DNA of 64,000 bases, taken from positions 2,834,829 through 2,898,828 of the forward strand of contig JADCRB010000001.1 of assembly GCA_021464245.1 (NCBI GenBank), written 5' to 3'. The notes below the pieces were generated by a model. The model was not told the DNA's origin. It worked only from the letters and a program-made list of their open reading frames with translations, and did not search any database. This DNA is from Carallia brachiata (lineage: Eukaryota > Streptophyta > Magnoliopsida > Malpighiales > Rhizophoraceae). Positions 10,111 to 22,694 of the stretch are shown here, piece by piece (position 1 is the stretch's first letter; the number at the start of each line of letters is the position of its first letter). The position numbers were made by a program, and so were the translations under genes.

Positions 10111-12293
10111 CTTGCTAAAAATCAATGATATAGGTTGCATATGATACAAAAGTGTATCGTCCCTTTATGTGGGTGGTGTTTAAGCTTTCTTCCCTTTTTT
10201 TTTTTTTTTTTTTTTTTTCCAAATTAAGGTGGGGGAGGGAGATTCAAACATTAACAAGAATAAGGATTCGAGTTTAGATCTCACCTTAAGTTTTGTACTT
10301 AGTGACCATTAAATTATAATTATGTTTATGTTTTGGACAAAAGTCAGAAAGCAAGCCATAAAGAAAACTTTATTGAGAAGAAGAACAAATCAAATTGAAG
10401 GTTCCGCGGCCAGCATCTTATTCATTGGGCTTTCACTTTTCTACAGGTTTTTTGTTTGATTAATATGGGCTGCTATCGACGGTATAGGGGAAAAAAAGGG
10501 AGAGAGGTTATTTTTATATATTGAACACCCACAAAGAAAGTTCACCAACATTTTTCCCTAAGTATTATCGTTCATTTATTTGTGCTTTTTTTAATTGATC
10601 TGCAATCATGTGGCTGCAATTAATCTTTTGAATCTATATTTGTCTATAATGATAAAATTAAGGATTCAAAAACCCTTACCAAAAGGGGCTAGAGGTCCCT
10701 TAGTTTTGAATGGAAAAAAGAAAAAAAAGAAAAGAAAAAAAGGGCTAACACTCCTTTAAAATAAGAGAATTAGACTCCTCTATAACTATAAGATTTTATC
10801 TTTTTAACTAGACCATTGTTTATAATGAATCTCATATTTTAGGAATTTTTGTTGGGTGGGCTTGAATATCATCATGCTAATGAGTCGGTAGTCAAAAACA
10901 TAATATAGTAGTATATTTCAAATGTATTATGGTTTACTAAATTGGAGGAACTTACCCTTAAAAACTCGTTGATTTTTTCTTTGCAAAAGTAAAATATAGT
11001 GCTTCGTGTTTCTCCCTTAGCAAAAAATAGCCGTTATTATAAACAAAAAAAAACAAAAAAAAAAACAAAGAAATATGCCGTTATTTGAATTTGTGATTTG
11101 AATTTTGAATAGTCAAAAAATAGCCGTTTTTGATTGCATTTAAAGTCGAAGCGCACGCATTAATTTCAAGCTAACGGGTGGGCTACATGGTACAGGCATC
11201 TATGAGTCCTGGTGCGATTAGGATTTATCCATTATCCAAGCATGATGGAGAAAATTAAACACCAAGTTGGTAACTCACGGCGACCGCAATTCTTACACAC
11301 AAAATTACCATCGCTTCGGCATTCTAAAAAAAATATATTATCAGACAATTTAAATTTAAATTGTGACACAATTTATTTAATATTATCTAACACTTTATTT
11401 ATTTATTTATTTTTAAATTTTAATTATCTAATAATATATATAACTTTATTTTATGTAAATGTTGCTAGCTAATATTTTAATTAAAAAAAAAAAAGAGAAA
11501 AGTCTTACCCAAACTTTGTTGCTTACCTTTGTCGGCATGTCTATCCCCACCACTGAATTCTAGAGAAATGACAAGTTTATATTTTAGTGTCTTATTTTAC
11601 TATTTTACTGAAGTGTCTTAAATTTCAACTTTCACGCAAGTATAATGGAATGCTTCTAAATATGAGTGAATATAATAAACACAATATTTTCTGTTAAATA
11701 TAGAGTAACCACTCTTCATAAACGTTTTACGTATTGAACCTTTGTCAGCCTAACTAAATTTTTTCTCGCACACGGAATCTATTTAACACAAAAAAAAAAC
11801 CACATGTAAAATATTTTATATAAAAAATGCGTTTTATATAGTAATATAATATATATTCATATAAAATTTGTTTAAATTATATAAAATATTATTTATATAA
11901 TATAAAAAAAATTATATTTACTAGACTGTGTATTTACGAAGTCGGACTCCATAACTAAAGTGTGTCATATGATCCATAGGTCTTCTCCTAATGAAAAAAT
12001 AAAATAAAATAAAATAAGCTCGCATTAAAGATCGTTCATATTGCTAATCTGCTACAATGGACATGAAGGTGGGGTGGGTCAAAATGAAAAAGGGCCTCAA
12101 TGGGCCGGGATCAGATCCAAGAGGGAGCCTCCGAAACCAAATGAAAAGATGGGCCCAAGAGTTGTAAGCTATGAATGGCAGTGGACCCATCCCCAAATGA
12201 TAGACATTTAAAGAACCAATTGTGCTCGAGGTCGGGCCCGTATTCACTTCTGATCCAGGCTGGAGACCATGTCTGCTTTCGAACTATTGTGAC
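10111..12293. other. AT-rich intergenic DNA
   Basis: Contains a T-run at 10194-10218 and many A/T-rich stretches. I see no gene, no long open frame with recognisable content and no clear transposon boundary. Confidence 0.6.
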
Positions 12294-12310
12294 AAAATCT
12301 TGTTATTTCT

Positions 12311-12830
12311 TTCCAAGGGCAATCCGGGTTTAGCAGGAGCAGGGGGTGTCATTTGGGACCTCACAGGAAGATGGGTAACAAGTTTTGCCCATAATATTGG
12401 AATATGTTCAGCGCTAGCCGCGGAGCTTTGGGGAATTTTGGGGGGCTTGGAATTTGCATGGAATTGTGGCTTCCGAAAAATTTGCCTCGAGTCTGATTTA
12501 GTTGCTGCTATTTTGTGCCTTAATAAGGGTGTGAGTGCTACACATCCTCTGCTGAATTTGGTACAAAGCTGCGTTGATCTACTCCAAAGAACCTGGGTGG
12601 TTAAAATTACGCATATCTTACGAGAGGCGAACAAAGTGGCAGATCGGATGGCCAATATTGCATGTACTCTTGATCATGGGTTCCATATGTTCAGTCAACC
12701 CCCACCGGGAGTCCTTCCATTGCTAGAACAAGATAAAATTGGGGTTCATTGGTACCGTGGGATCGGTTAGTAGATCTGCTTACTTCTGTAATTGGCCTTG
12801 AACCCTCCTTTATCTACCGAGAAAAAAAAA
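12311..12830 (+). mobile_element. 5'-truncated LINE (RNase H end only)
   Basis: The insertion encodes the C-terminal RNase H domain found in plant L1-type LINEs. It starts at KGNPGLAGAGGVIWD and continues through LAAELWGILGGLEFAW, CLESDLVAAI and LREANKVADRMANIA, ending at TAG 12768-12770. The first catalytic Asp is lost to the truncation. A short 3' end and A-run (12822-12831) follow. A 14-bp target duplication, ATCTTGTTATTTCT at 12297-12310 and ATCCTGTTATTTCT at 12831-12844, brackets it, so this is a classic truncated insertion of about 520 bp. Open reading upstream of 12311 is accidental host sequence. Confidence 0.85.
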
Positions 12831-12844
12831 ATCCTGTTATTTCT

Positions 12845-15285
12845 AGTCATAGGAATGAAAAAGAAGGCCGCTCAACCACCCTCCTCTTGTCCTAATGGCA
12901 ATCCATTTGAACATGCCCCTATTAGGTCTGGGGTACAAGGGCTGGTACTCACAATATCAACAATCGACCAAAGAAAGCCGCTCAAATCTCAGAGATAGCA
13001 TAGAAATCCCAATCATGCCAAAGTCAGAAGTGGAATCGGATTATTTATTGTATAAGAATGTAAGCAATTGCGTTCACGGGAAGATAATGGAACGAAAAAA
13101 CCTCATGGGGTGAAGGGACATAGGATGATAGGAGAGTAATGGCCATCCACTTCCAATCATGGAGCTTTTTAGGAGGACATGTTGAAACTTGGTGAAATTA
13201 AATTAACATAATTGTCATATTCAATATTACTTTTACTGTTGATTTTCATGTTCTTTTTAGTTTTTAGGGTAAAGGTATTCATTGTTTTAATGTTATTCAA
13301 TGCTAAGAATTCAAATATATTCCATAGTTCATGATTTGAAAACAAAAATTGGTATGAAATACAATGAAGTTTTTTTCCACCAGGTTCCTTTCTTTTTTTT
13401 TTTTTTGTATTCAATGAAATTGATGTTGCTTGCAAAATTTGTCAGGTTTTGGGATTGTTAATTGTATCTCATGGCCATTGCCATAACATTCAAACAAATT
13501 ATTACATGGCACCTGCACCACCTCTAATATTTGTTAAAAAAAATATATATCTTTTATCTAGAAGTTAGGCCATTCAAAGCTTTGAAGCTTCGGCTTACGC
13601 ATGGACAAATTTTGTGGAGCCCTCAATTTCTTGACCCATTGTGTCTCGCTGCCTCGCTTGCACACTGGCATGTGATGACCAATGACGAAGCGCTTCAATG
13701 GAAGTGATGGAACGAATGATAGGACAAAGATTGAGGGCTACTAGCTATAATCCACGTAATATACATCATCTTATGAGCCATGCGGTTCCAATAGAAATTT
13801 TGATGATAAAACTGAGAACGATAATCGATCCATAGAAAATATTGTTTACAACATATCCACTCGCATACAGGGTTATCCTTCCAGACTTATATTAGACCTA
13901 AAATTTATAATAACTCCACAAAATGAGATTTTAAAATGTAAATATATCATCTTGTCAGGAATTAATAACTGAAATTAGAATTCAAACTTACTATATTTTC
14001 AGATCAAATTCCACCTACTTGACCAACAGAATCCACTGTTCAAATAGAAATTTGATTGTGGAACAATATTATATTCTAAAAAAAAAAAAAGCAAAGTATT
14101 AACTGTTAGTCGGTTGTGGGCTACATCTTATTTAGGCAATAATAAATGCATTATTCAATCATTCCGTGTCGTTGCTGTTGAATTCGGGAGCGAAGATAAT
14201 TAATATAGCCAAATTAAATTTTTAGTCCGACGAATGATAAAAAAGCACGGAATAAAAAAAAGAAAAGAAAAGAAAAGAAATGAAAAGAAAAGAAAGCTAT
14301 TCCTAGGATTCCACGAATCAATCCACAATTTTCTTATTGAGCGCAAATATGGGAATAATGTGGGGGCAGTAAGCTCAAACCCATGAAGAAACTTGCAAGT
14401 GCATGTGACATTTGTTACTTCAAATCTTTTATCTCTTTATTCGAAATACATATCAAAGTTGTGATATGGTTTCATCTAATAATTATTTTTTAAAATTTAT
14501 TACGTAGTTTAATTTTAGATAATAATACAGTAACTATACAGTTTATTTAACGATATTTAATAATTTACTTATATATATATAATATATATATTAAATTTTA
14601 ATAATTTAATAATTCATATCACTTTATCGCTATTTAATTTTTTTATTATAAAATATAGTTCATTAGTATACTCAATAATTATTTCTTAACATAAATTATG
14701 ACGGTATTTTGATAATATATCCGAAGATACGGTATTACAATTTTTGTTGGAACTAATAAAATATAGAAAAATGCTGTCTAGAGATTTTTTTTTTAATTTA
14801 AAAATGATCAAAAAAATATATTTCTTTTGGGACATCGCCAAAAACTATTCACTAGATTTAGTGCAACGGTTTCTTCAATCATATCCACACCTAAAAGCAA
14901 TTATCAAGCAATCAATTAACTTAAATTATGGTTAATTCGTCTCCACTATCTCATATTCCATATTCCCCTTATTTTATTATGGAAAAAAGTAAACTTCCAA
15001 GCTTCTCTCTTTCTCTAATGTTCCCTCTCTCTCTCTAAAACTGTCTCAAGCTCCCTTGCCTAAAACTTAGTTGGCTAGCGGTAGTGACCGCCGCTTGTTA
15101 CCCATCCCAAACTCATTTCTGGCCATTTTCTTTGTTTCCTAATATCTCCTTCTGGTTTTCAGATCTTTTCTGTTCTTCTCAGTGATCCCTCCTCTAACAT
15201 ACCCCCAAAAAATCGTTTTATGGGACCTTTTGTCTTAATTTATGCTAGATCCGGCTCAAATAACGTCACTCACAGTCTTCTAAGC
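12845..15285. other. Intergenic DNA; part duplicated near 49990-50150 and 58190-59800
   Basis: No gene seen. The stretch 13950-14090 matches 50020-50140, and 14090-14990 matches 58190-59760. In the second copy the two halves are about 8 kb apart. A GAAAA-type microsatellite lies at 14263-14296 and a CT-rich run at 15003-15038. Confidence 0.6.
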
Positions 15286-15605
15286 TTACTTTTTCCAGCT
15301 TTGTTCTACACTTTTGAAATTTTTTACGGTGGGGCTGCCGTCTCTATCACAGCCACCACTACAGTCGTTATACCGACCGCAAGCGTACGTGCTCTCGACC
15401 TCGCTTTCGCTACTAGAGCCGCTGTACCGGCCATCGGAGCGACAGTCAGAGACCCAAGTGCTACCATTCGAGCTAACGCCGCCGGCGCCGTCCTTGGTGT
15501 TGTTGATTCCATAGGCATAGCTGTCACCGCTGTCAGAGCTTCCGTTGTCAGCCTGTTTCCTACTGTCGTCGACTGCTTTCTTGCCACCGCCACCAGAATT
15601 GTTTG
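15286..15605 (-). pseudogene. Decayed Gly/Ser-rich plant protein gene
   Basis: A GC-rich island in AT-rich DNA. On the minus strand 104 codons stay open from 15600 to TAA 15288-15286. They include NSGGGGKKAVDD, DSYAYGINNTKDGAGG and GSSSESEVESTYACG. The GGGGK start plus a SYAYGINN motif recalls small plant Gly/Ser/Tyr-rich proteins of unknown function that I know only as a pattern. No ATG opens this frame; a one-base loss at the expected start (15598-15600) would explain that. Upstream on the same strand is a TATA-like AATAAA/TTAAATA element at 15661-15670. The same promoter-proximal sequence recurs near 62000-62090 and 22695-22800. The function is unassigned. Confidence 0.35.
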
Positions 15606-15639
15606 AATGTGCTTATGTTGTGTTGTGTACTTTGGAGTG

Positions 15640-15745
15640 GAGTGACTAGTACTGCCCATGTTTATTTAAGTATGGGGACCATTACATTTCCGAATCAATA
15701 TGCCCGATTAAATGCCTGATCCTACGTGGCAAGTAAGGTCCAATC
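15640..15745 (-). promoter_or_regulatory. Promoter-like segment repeated at 22695-22800
   Basis: Read on the minus strand it contains GCCACGTAGGATCAGGCA and a TTAAATA box shortly before the gene remnant at 15286-15605. GCCACGTAGGATCAGGCA is identical on the plus strand at about 22720, with similar flanks. The ACGT core resembles G-box-like plant motifs. The promoter role is inferred. Confidence 0.4.
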
Positions 15746-15749
15746 AATG

Positions 15750-18700
15750 AAAATATTAAAAAATTAAAAATTTAAATAAGGAATTTTAAAATTCAAAATT
15801 TGAATTTCAAGTGAACAGTGATGAAGTTTGATTTTATTATCTGAAAAGGAAAACCCTTATTAGTCCAAGAAAGAAAAATGCTTCAAACCTTACAAGACAA
15901 TTGGAATCGTGACCTCGACTCCAACAAAGGCCACCGTGACTCCAAGAAAGAAAAATGCTCCAATTGTGAGAGATGGCCTCAAAAGCATTAGGGAAAGAGA
16001 AGGCAGCAGAGAGAGGAGGAAGTGAGAGAGGTCGTATGATGAAAGAAAGACAGAGGAATTGGGGTATGAGGCCAGAAAGAGGAGGAAATAGAGGGGAGAG
16101 TGCGAGGACAGGGTTTTACGGCAAAGGCATCGAGAAGTACAAAAATCAAGAATTCACTACGTTTAAGGTAATTGAATTTGGTAATTTAATTTCTTTTAAA
16201 TAATCCGTTCAATTAGTTCTGTAAAACTTGCATTGAAGTGGAGATTTCATGTAATATTGCTTCGTTTCCGATCTTGAGATATATTACATTAAGTTTGGTG
16301 ATAAGTAGGGGTGTTGACGTTTACATTAGGTAGAAATATATTGGGGTTGTTGATGTTTTCTAGACCATAGTTGCAGCAAAGATTTCATTCCATTCCCATT
16401 ACCTGAAGTTTCAATTCCATTTTTATGACCTGGGACTTTGTATGTGGTTAGCGAATATGAAAATTGATAACCTTGACGTCTTTGTCTCCATATTGGACTT
16501 CCAATTCCATTTAATTATTTAATATTTTTTCATATGGTCTATGTGAACAAAATATGCTTTATACAAGCTATTTTTTCTGTAGAAAAAAACTTAACAAATA
16601 CAACTATCGTGCCACAGTGGAACAGAAGATGCTTTATGTAAGCTTTTGATTGGGGGAATTAACTTATCAAAAATAAGCTTGAAAATGACAAAAAAGGACA
16701 AAATTCACTTACTCTTTTATCTTTAGATTTACTTTATTGTTTGGCTGATGAGGCTTCAATGCCTGCCATTACTTGGTGGTTGTTTTTTTTTTTTTTTACC
16801 TTTTTCTTGTTCTCTTGAGAGGTGTAGTTGGAAAGGTTTCAATTATCGATAAAAAGCAATAGATTGGATTCAAATTGAACAAACACAACTGAACAATGCA
16901 CCCAATGTGGATGAGGAATTGAATTGTTGTCATTAATGAACTAAATGGTCATTTAATTGTATGATATGCATACTCAGTGAATGACATTTAAAGAGCATAA
17001 AAAGTGAGTAGAAAAGATTAGGAAGTACAGCCAGAAGTGGCAAAAAAGTATTGAGGTTGTTGGTCTTGATTATGACTACACCAAAATTGTTTGTGAGCAC
17101 TGTTACATTTCTAGAGAGAAAGATACCCGAAAAAGCACTCGAATGCAACTAATTGGATTTAATGTGTAACTAACTAGATTACAAGTGCAACTAAGTATAA
17201 GAAGAAATTTCTTCTTGTGTTTAGTTGCACTTGAAATCCAGTCAATTGCATATTGTATCCGACCAATTGCATTCGGGCTCATTTTTGGGACTCCTTTTAT
17301 CCGAAACTGTAACTTTTTCCATTGTATAAAGCCATTTATTTACTTATTTTTTCCAATTATAAAGGAGTGTCAAAATAGAACGTATGCAATAATGATCATT
17401 TTGTTGCTCTTATCTATAAGTGCTAACTCTGAATTTCTAAAAAATTTGATAGTTAGAGAGAATGACTTTATCACATATTAAAGAGTCCATGAAGTGTTTC
17501 ACTATATGATTTGAGAAACATCTGTACCCTGCCTTAATTAAGAGCACCAATTATGAAAATCTTAGGGTGTCACCATTAAATGTGCAAGCTTAGAAATAGA
17601 AACTTAACTAGTATCATATTTAGCTTTTCTTTTATCCCCCCCACCCTCCCATTCTTTAAATGGTAAAGGGCAAGCCTTAATTTAATGGCTTTAACATGGA
17701 TGCAACAAAGTATTTGATTTTGGCTCAAGCCTTAGAACTTAAACTATATCTCACTTTTAGCCTTAGTTCCTCTTTGTTCTAAGTACCAGTGAATTTGTTT
17801 GTATGATTTTGAGCATCTAGTGGCTTGTGGTTGGTGTTTATTTAATATAAAAGATGGGCATTTGCAGGTGGGTGACATCCAACCTGGTCTAAAAAATAAT
17901 GTTTTTTCATGGCAATTTTTCTTTTATTTCTTGTGCTTTTTATTGTATTTTTAAGGATGAAGGGAATGCTCACACTTTCATTTGATTCTGACCATGCTCC
18001 TATAAACAGGATTATGAGGAAGTTTGTTCAAGTTAAGTCTCTGCTGTATGTGGCAAAATTCCTGGTGATGTTAGCTCTTGAAATGTTGAACCGTTCACAT
18101 TTGAAGAGAAAGACTGGTTGTAATAATTTACATCGTTATCTTATAACTAAGTGTCCATTCAATTGATTCAGACGTGTGTGGAGTCAAGGTTGCTTTCATT
18201 TCCTAACAGATTGAGATGGTAATAGCTTGAAAGAAACAATTTCTTTTGCCTTCTTATCTCTAGATTTTGATGATACTGAATTGTTTGAAATGACAGACAA
18301 TAGTGGAAAATGCTGCATGAACACGCCAATGACATTGTAATCTTTCTTGTTGGATATAAGAAGCCACCCTTTGCAAAGACTGGAGAGGAAAGAATCTTGT
18401 TGCATCCTAGCAACTGTTTTTTTAATCTATAAATCAATCTGTTGTATTACTCAAGCCAGTAAAATCTTATAATTAGGGTTAATTTTGTTATGTCCAAAAT
18501 TGACTATCTAACTTGCTTTTTCTCAAAGTAAATTGGCTACTCATAAATTAGCTAGTTTATTAAGATCCTCTGGCCAACAAGCTATTGGAATTTTTTTTTA
18601 TAAAAAAAATTATAGTAATAGATATTTGACGTAGGTGGGATCCTAAAGTTTTTTAACAGTAGAACAAACGTGCAAAATTTTTTATTTTTCAAATTTTGAA

Positions 18701-19682
18701 ACTTCTTTTCAAAAAATATAATTCTGCACCGATTTTGATATGAATTGCAACAAATCAAAAATTTTGCAACTAACTACCAAAAAGTGAAGTAGACCAATTG
18801 CAATATATATATATATATATATATATATAATCAACAATTAGAATTAGAATTCAATTTTTGGACCATGCATAGAAGTTTATTGAAATTTACTATTAATGAC
18901 TCTATTTAGGGTGAATCAATATCACTTTGGTTTATTGTCATCCCGTGAATTAGTATCATATAATTGGTTTTTTTTTTTTTGGGCAAATAATCGGTTAAAC
19001 TTAACAAGGTGCTACCACACACAAATAATGAGAATTTTAGTGTTGAAATCTGAATTTTCAAATTTTATACAAATAAATGCTCCAAAAAATATTAAAAGTG
19101 CAACAGAGCATATTAAATTTGCAACAACATTGACAAAAAAGTAACAAATTACAACATCATAACCAAATTACTACCAAACTGTGTACATCTAAATAATCTA
19201 ATTACACAGTTAATACTTATTGTTGCACACTTATTTAATGGACTGGAATTAAGCGATATTTATATTTATAAAACAAAATTAAGCTATCCATAGTTCGAAC
19301 TCTATACATATTTTCCTCTTTTTTTCTCCAACTATCATCCTTTTCACTATGCATTTTGACTTCCCACTTATAGCTTAATATTATTTTATTTAAGAACATG
19401 TTTGACATGAAGTATGATTGTTGAGGCTGAATGTTAGTCATAAATGAGAAGTATTTGGAGAAGTATTTGTCAATTTGTAAATAAGGTGATGGCCAAATCA
19501 CTATGATAAACAACTTTAGTAACCATATAAGGTAGCTACAATTATGGCTAATTATAACTATTTACATAGTACTAAGTTATCAACCTTATCATTTTCCTTA
19601 ACATAAATAGTTCATACTGAGATGAACTATTTATGAGGTAGTATCTATATTGTGAATTTAAACTTCAAATTGTCAATTGTTT
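15750..19682. other. AT-rich intergenic DNA
   Basis: No supported gene. A Lys/Arg/Glu-rich 76-codon frame at 15973-16203 has no recognisable domain. A perfect AT dinucleotide run lies at 18803-18828. Scattered sentences similar to the downstream array (GCAACA and GTAACAAATTAC motifs near 19080-19160) occur before the array. Confidence 0.55.
18803..18828. repeat. AT dinucleotide microsatellite
   Basis: Uninterrupted alternating A and T, about 13 units. Confidence 0.9.
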
Positions 19683-21494
19683 TTGGGAATTTTCTTAGCA
19701 CTTTCACCAGAAAAATTGATTTAATTTGCAATGAGGCTGATTAAATTTGTAACACTACTGATTAATTGAGTAATAAATCCCTTATTGGGAGTTTTTGTAA
19801 CACTTTCACCCAAAAATTAATTCGATTTGCAATGAGACTGATTACATTTGCAACAAGGCTGATTGATTGAGTGACAAACTAATTTTTGGGAGTTTTCTTA
19901 ACACTTTCACCTAAAAATTAATTCAATTTACAATGAGACTGATTAAATTTGCAACATGACTAATTGATTGAGTAACAAATTACTTGGGAGTTTTCTTAAC
20001 ACTCTCACTCAAAAATTGATTCAATTTGCAATGACACTGATTAAATTTGCAACAAGACTGATTGATTGAGAAACAAACTACTTTTTGGGAGTTTTCTTAA
20101 CACTTTCACCCAAAAATTGATTCAATTTGTAACGAGACTGATTAAATTTGCAACATGACTGATTGATTGAGTAATAAATTATTTTCTGGGAGCTTTCTTA
20201 ATACTTTCACCCAAAAATTAATTCGATTTACAGCGAAGCTGATTAAATTTGCAACATGACTGACTAATTAAGTAACAAACTACTTTTTGGAGTTTTTTGA
20301 GCACTTCCCCCAAAAATTGATTTGATTTGCAACAAGGCTGATTAAATTTGCGACAAGACTAATTGATTGAGTAACAAACTACTTTTTGGGAGTTTTCTTA
20401 GCACTTTCACTCAAAAATTGATTCGATTTGCAACAAGACTAATTGAATTTGCAATAAGACTGATTTATTGAGTAATAAACTATTTTTTGAGAGTTTTCTC
20501 AATATTTTTACCCAAAAATTCATTTCATTTGCAATAAAATTGATTAAATTTGTAACAACTGATTGATTGAGTAACAAACTACTTTTTGGGAGTTTTCTTA
20601 GCACCTTTACCCAAAAATTGATTTGATTTGCAATGATGCTGATTAAATTGGCAACAAGACTAATTGATTGAGTAATAAACTCCTTTTTGGGAGTTTTCTT
20701 AGCACTTTTACCTAAAACTTGATTCGATTTGCAATGAGGTGATTAAATTTGCAACCAGACTAATTGATTGAGTAACAAATTACTTGTTGGGAGTTTCCTC
20801 AATACTTTCACCTAAAAATTGATTTGATTTGCAACAAGGTTGATAAAATTTGTAAAAAGACTGATTGATTGAGTAACAAACTATTTTTTGAGAGTTTTCT
20901 TAGCACTTTCACTAAAAAATTGATTCGATTGGTAACGATACTGCAACAAGACTAATTGATTGAGTAATAAACTACTTTTTGGGAGTTTTCTTAGCACTTT
21001 TACCCAAAAATTGATTTAATTTGCAATGAGGCTGATTAAATTTGTAACAATACTGATTGATTGAGTAACAAATTACTTGTTGGGAGTTTTATTAATACTT
21101 TCACCTAAAAATTGATTCGATTTGTAATAGAATGATTAAATTTGTAACAAGACTGATTGATTGAGTAATAAATTACTTTTTGGGAAATTACTTTTTGGGA
21201 GTTTTCTTAACACTTTCACCAAAAAATTGATTCAATTGGCAACGAAACAGATTAAATTTGCAACAGAACTGATTGATTGAGTAACAAATTACTTTGCGGG
21301 AGCTTTCTTAACACTTTCTCCTAAAAATTGATTTGATTTGTAATGATGCTGATTAAATTTGCAACAAGGCTAACTGTTTAAATAACAAACTACTTTTTGG
21401 GAGTTTTCTTAGCACTTTCACCCAAAAATTGATTCGATTTACAATAAAATTGATTAAATTTGCAATAAGACTGATTTATTGAGTAACAAACTAC
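19683..21494 (+). repeat. Tandem array, 18 imperfect copies of a ~100-bp unit
   Basis: Each unit starts near TTGGGAGTTTTCTTA, passes through CACTTTCACCCAAAAATTGA and GATTAAATTTGCAACAAGACT, and ends near GATTGATTGAGTAACAAAC. I count 18 consecutive units. Most are 98-103 bp; one is shortened by ~10 bp (from ~20888) and one is lengthened by a local duplication (near 21180-21195). Units differ by roughly 5-15%. There is no coding potential. The array ends abruptly at about 21494. Confidence 0.95.
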
Positions 21495-22694
21495 AAACTC
21501 TTACAAAATGCACTAGCCTACCTATTTCATTTTAAAATTAGTCTAATTGCATATCCAATTGAAATTGTTCCACGTCAATTAGAATTTTGCATAAAAATTT
21601 GTCTAGTATTTTCCTTGAAACTTTGTTTTAATGTTACATAAGGCTTATGATTGTACAAAACAAGTATTTTCATTCTAAAGCATGTAGTATAAATCTCATT
21701 TAATCAATTAAGTTTTTATTATACAATATTGGAAGGTTTGTTGGAGTAGGCTAGTAATTTATTTGAACATAACTTTTATTAGAACCTACCTCATTTTTTT
21801 TACAAATTTTGTTGATGCGACCTATTTAATTTTAACTGTTGTAAATTGTCATAAACTTCCCAATTATAATTTAAATGTAATCATGTTTATTAGGTAATGT
21901 GAAATTCATGCAGAAAACAATTCGTGCAATAAAAAAAATATCTCACATTGCCATCTTTTTATAATTAACAGATGAAAAATACATTCATTTTTTTTGTTGC
22001 AAAAAGAAAGTGTCTGCCTTTAGTAAAAAACAGTTGATTGCTGTCAACTGTGCGTCACTTTTTCCGTGACTCTCGTGTTTTTTTTTATTTTTAGGTTTAT
22101 ATATGTAGTCAAAATTATGAGAAAATTTCAGTCTTTCTCGCACTAACATATGGCGATTCCTCATAAATTTTTAAATTTAAAATAATATTAAAAATTTTAT
22201 AATTATGAAAATTCTATCATAATTAGAATTATGATTCATAATTAATATAAATTTAATTATAATCAAATAAGAATTCTATTGATTTATATATTCCTAATTT
22301 GATAATAATTAAATTTCTATAACTATAGATTGTATAATAAAATAAAAGATTAAAAAAGAAAAAAAATTAGTTCATGAATCCTCTTTTTTAGAAAAGAAAA
22401 AAAATTAAAAAACTCTCTCAAATTTACCTATAATTTTTTCCTAAAAAGGAAAAAAAAATTTTCTTTATTTTCTTAAAGAAATTTTAAAAGATTTCGAAAA
22501 AAATAATACTCAAAATTTAAAATTTTTATAATTTGACAATAGAATGTAAGTAATTTCAATTGGGACCAAAAAAGGATTTTAGCGCCATTTAAAAAATTTT
22601 CCCAAATTTTCCCGGCTCTTTCTGCTGAAATTTTTTGGCTCTACAGTACGTTCTAGAGCTGAAATTTTTTTCCCGCCATCCTTGTTTCTGTCTT
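21495..22694. other. AT-rich intergenic DNA
   Basis: No gene seen. 22090-22330 resembles 50165-50390, which suggests another duplicated intergenic piece. Confidence 0.5.

Noticed and set aside
12222..12310. Upstream extension of the RNase H frame as a longer gene
   Set aside because: The LINE insertion boundary is at 12311, shown by the 14-bp duplication; upstream codons are accidental host sequence.
15220..15606. Plus-strand 128-codon frame rich in Ala/Thr/Val
   Set aside because: It is the opposite strand of the Gly/Ser-rich remnant and has no domain-like features.
15973..16203. Small basic frame as a gene
   Set aside because: Purine-rich DNA yields Lys/Arg/Glu by composition; no domain and no supporting promoter.
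19683..21494. CRISPR-like repeat array
   Set aside because: Repeats are contiguous without spacers and the DNA is plant nuclear.
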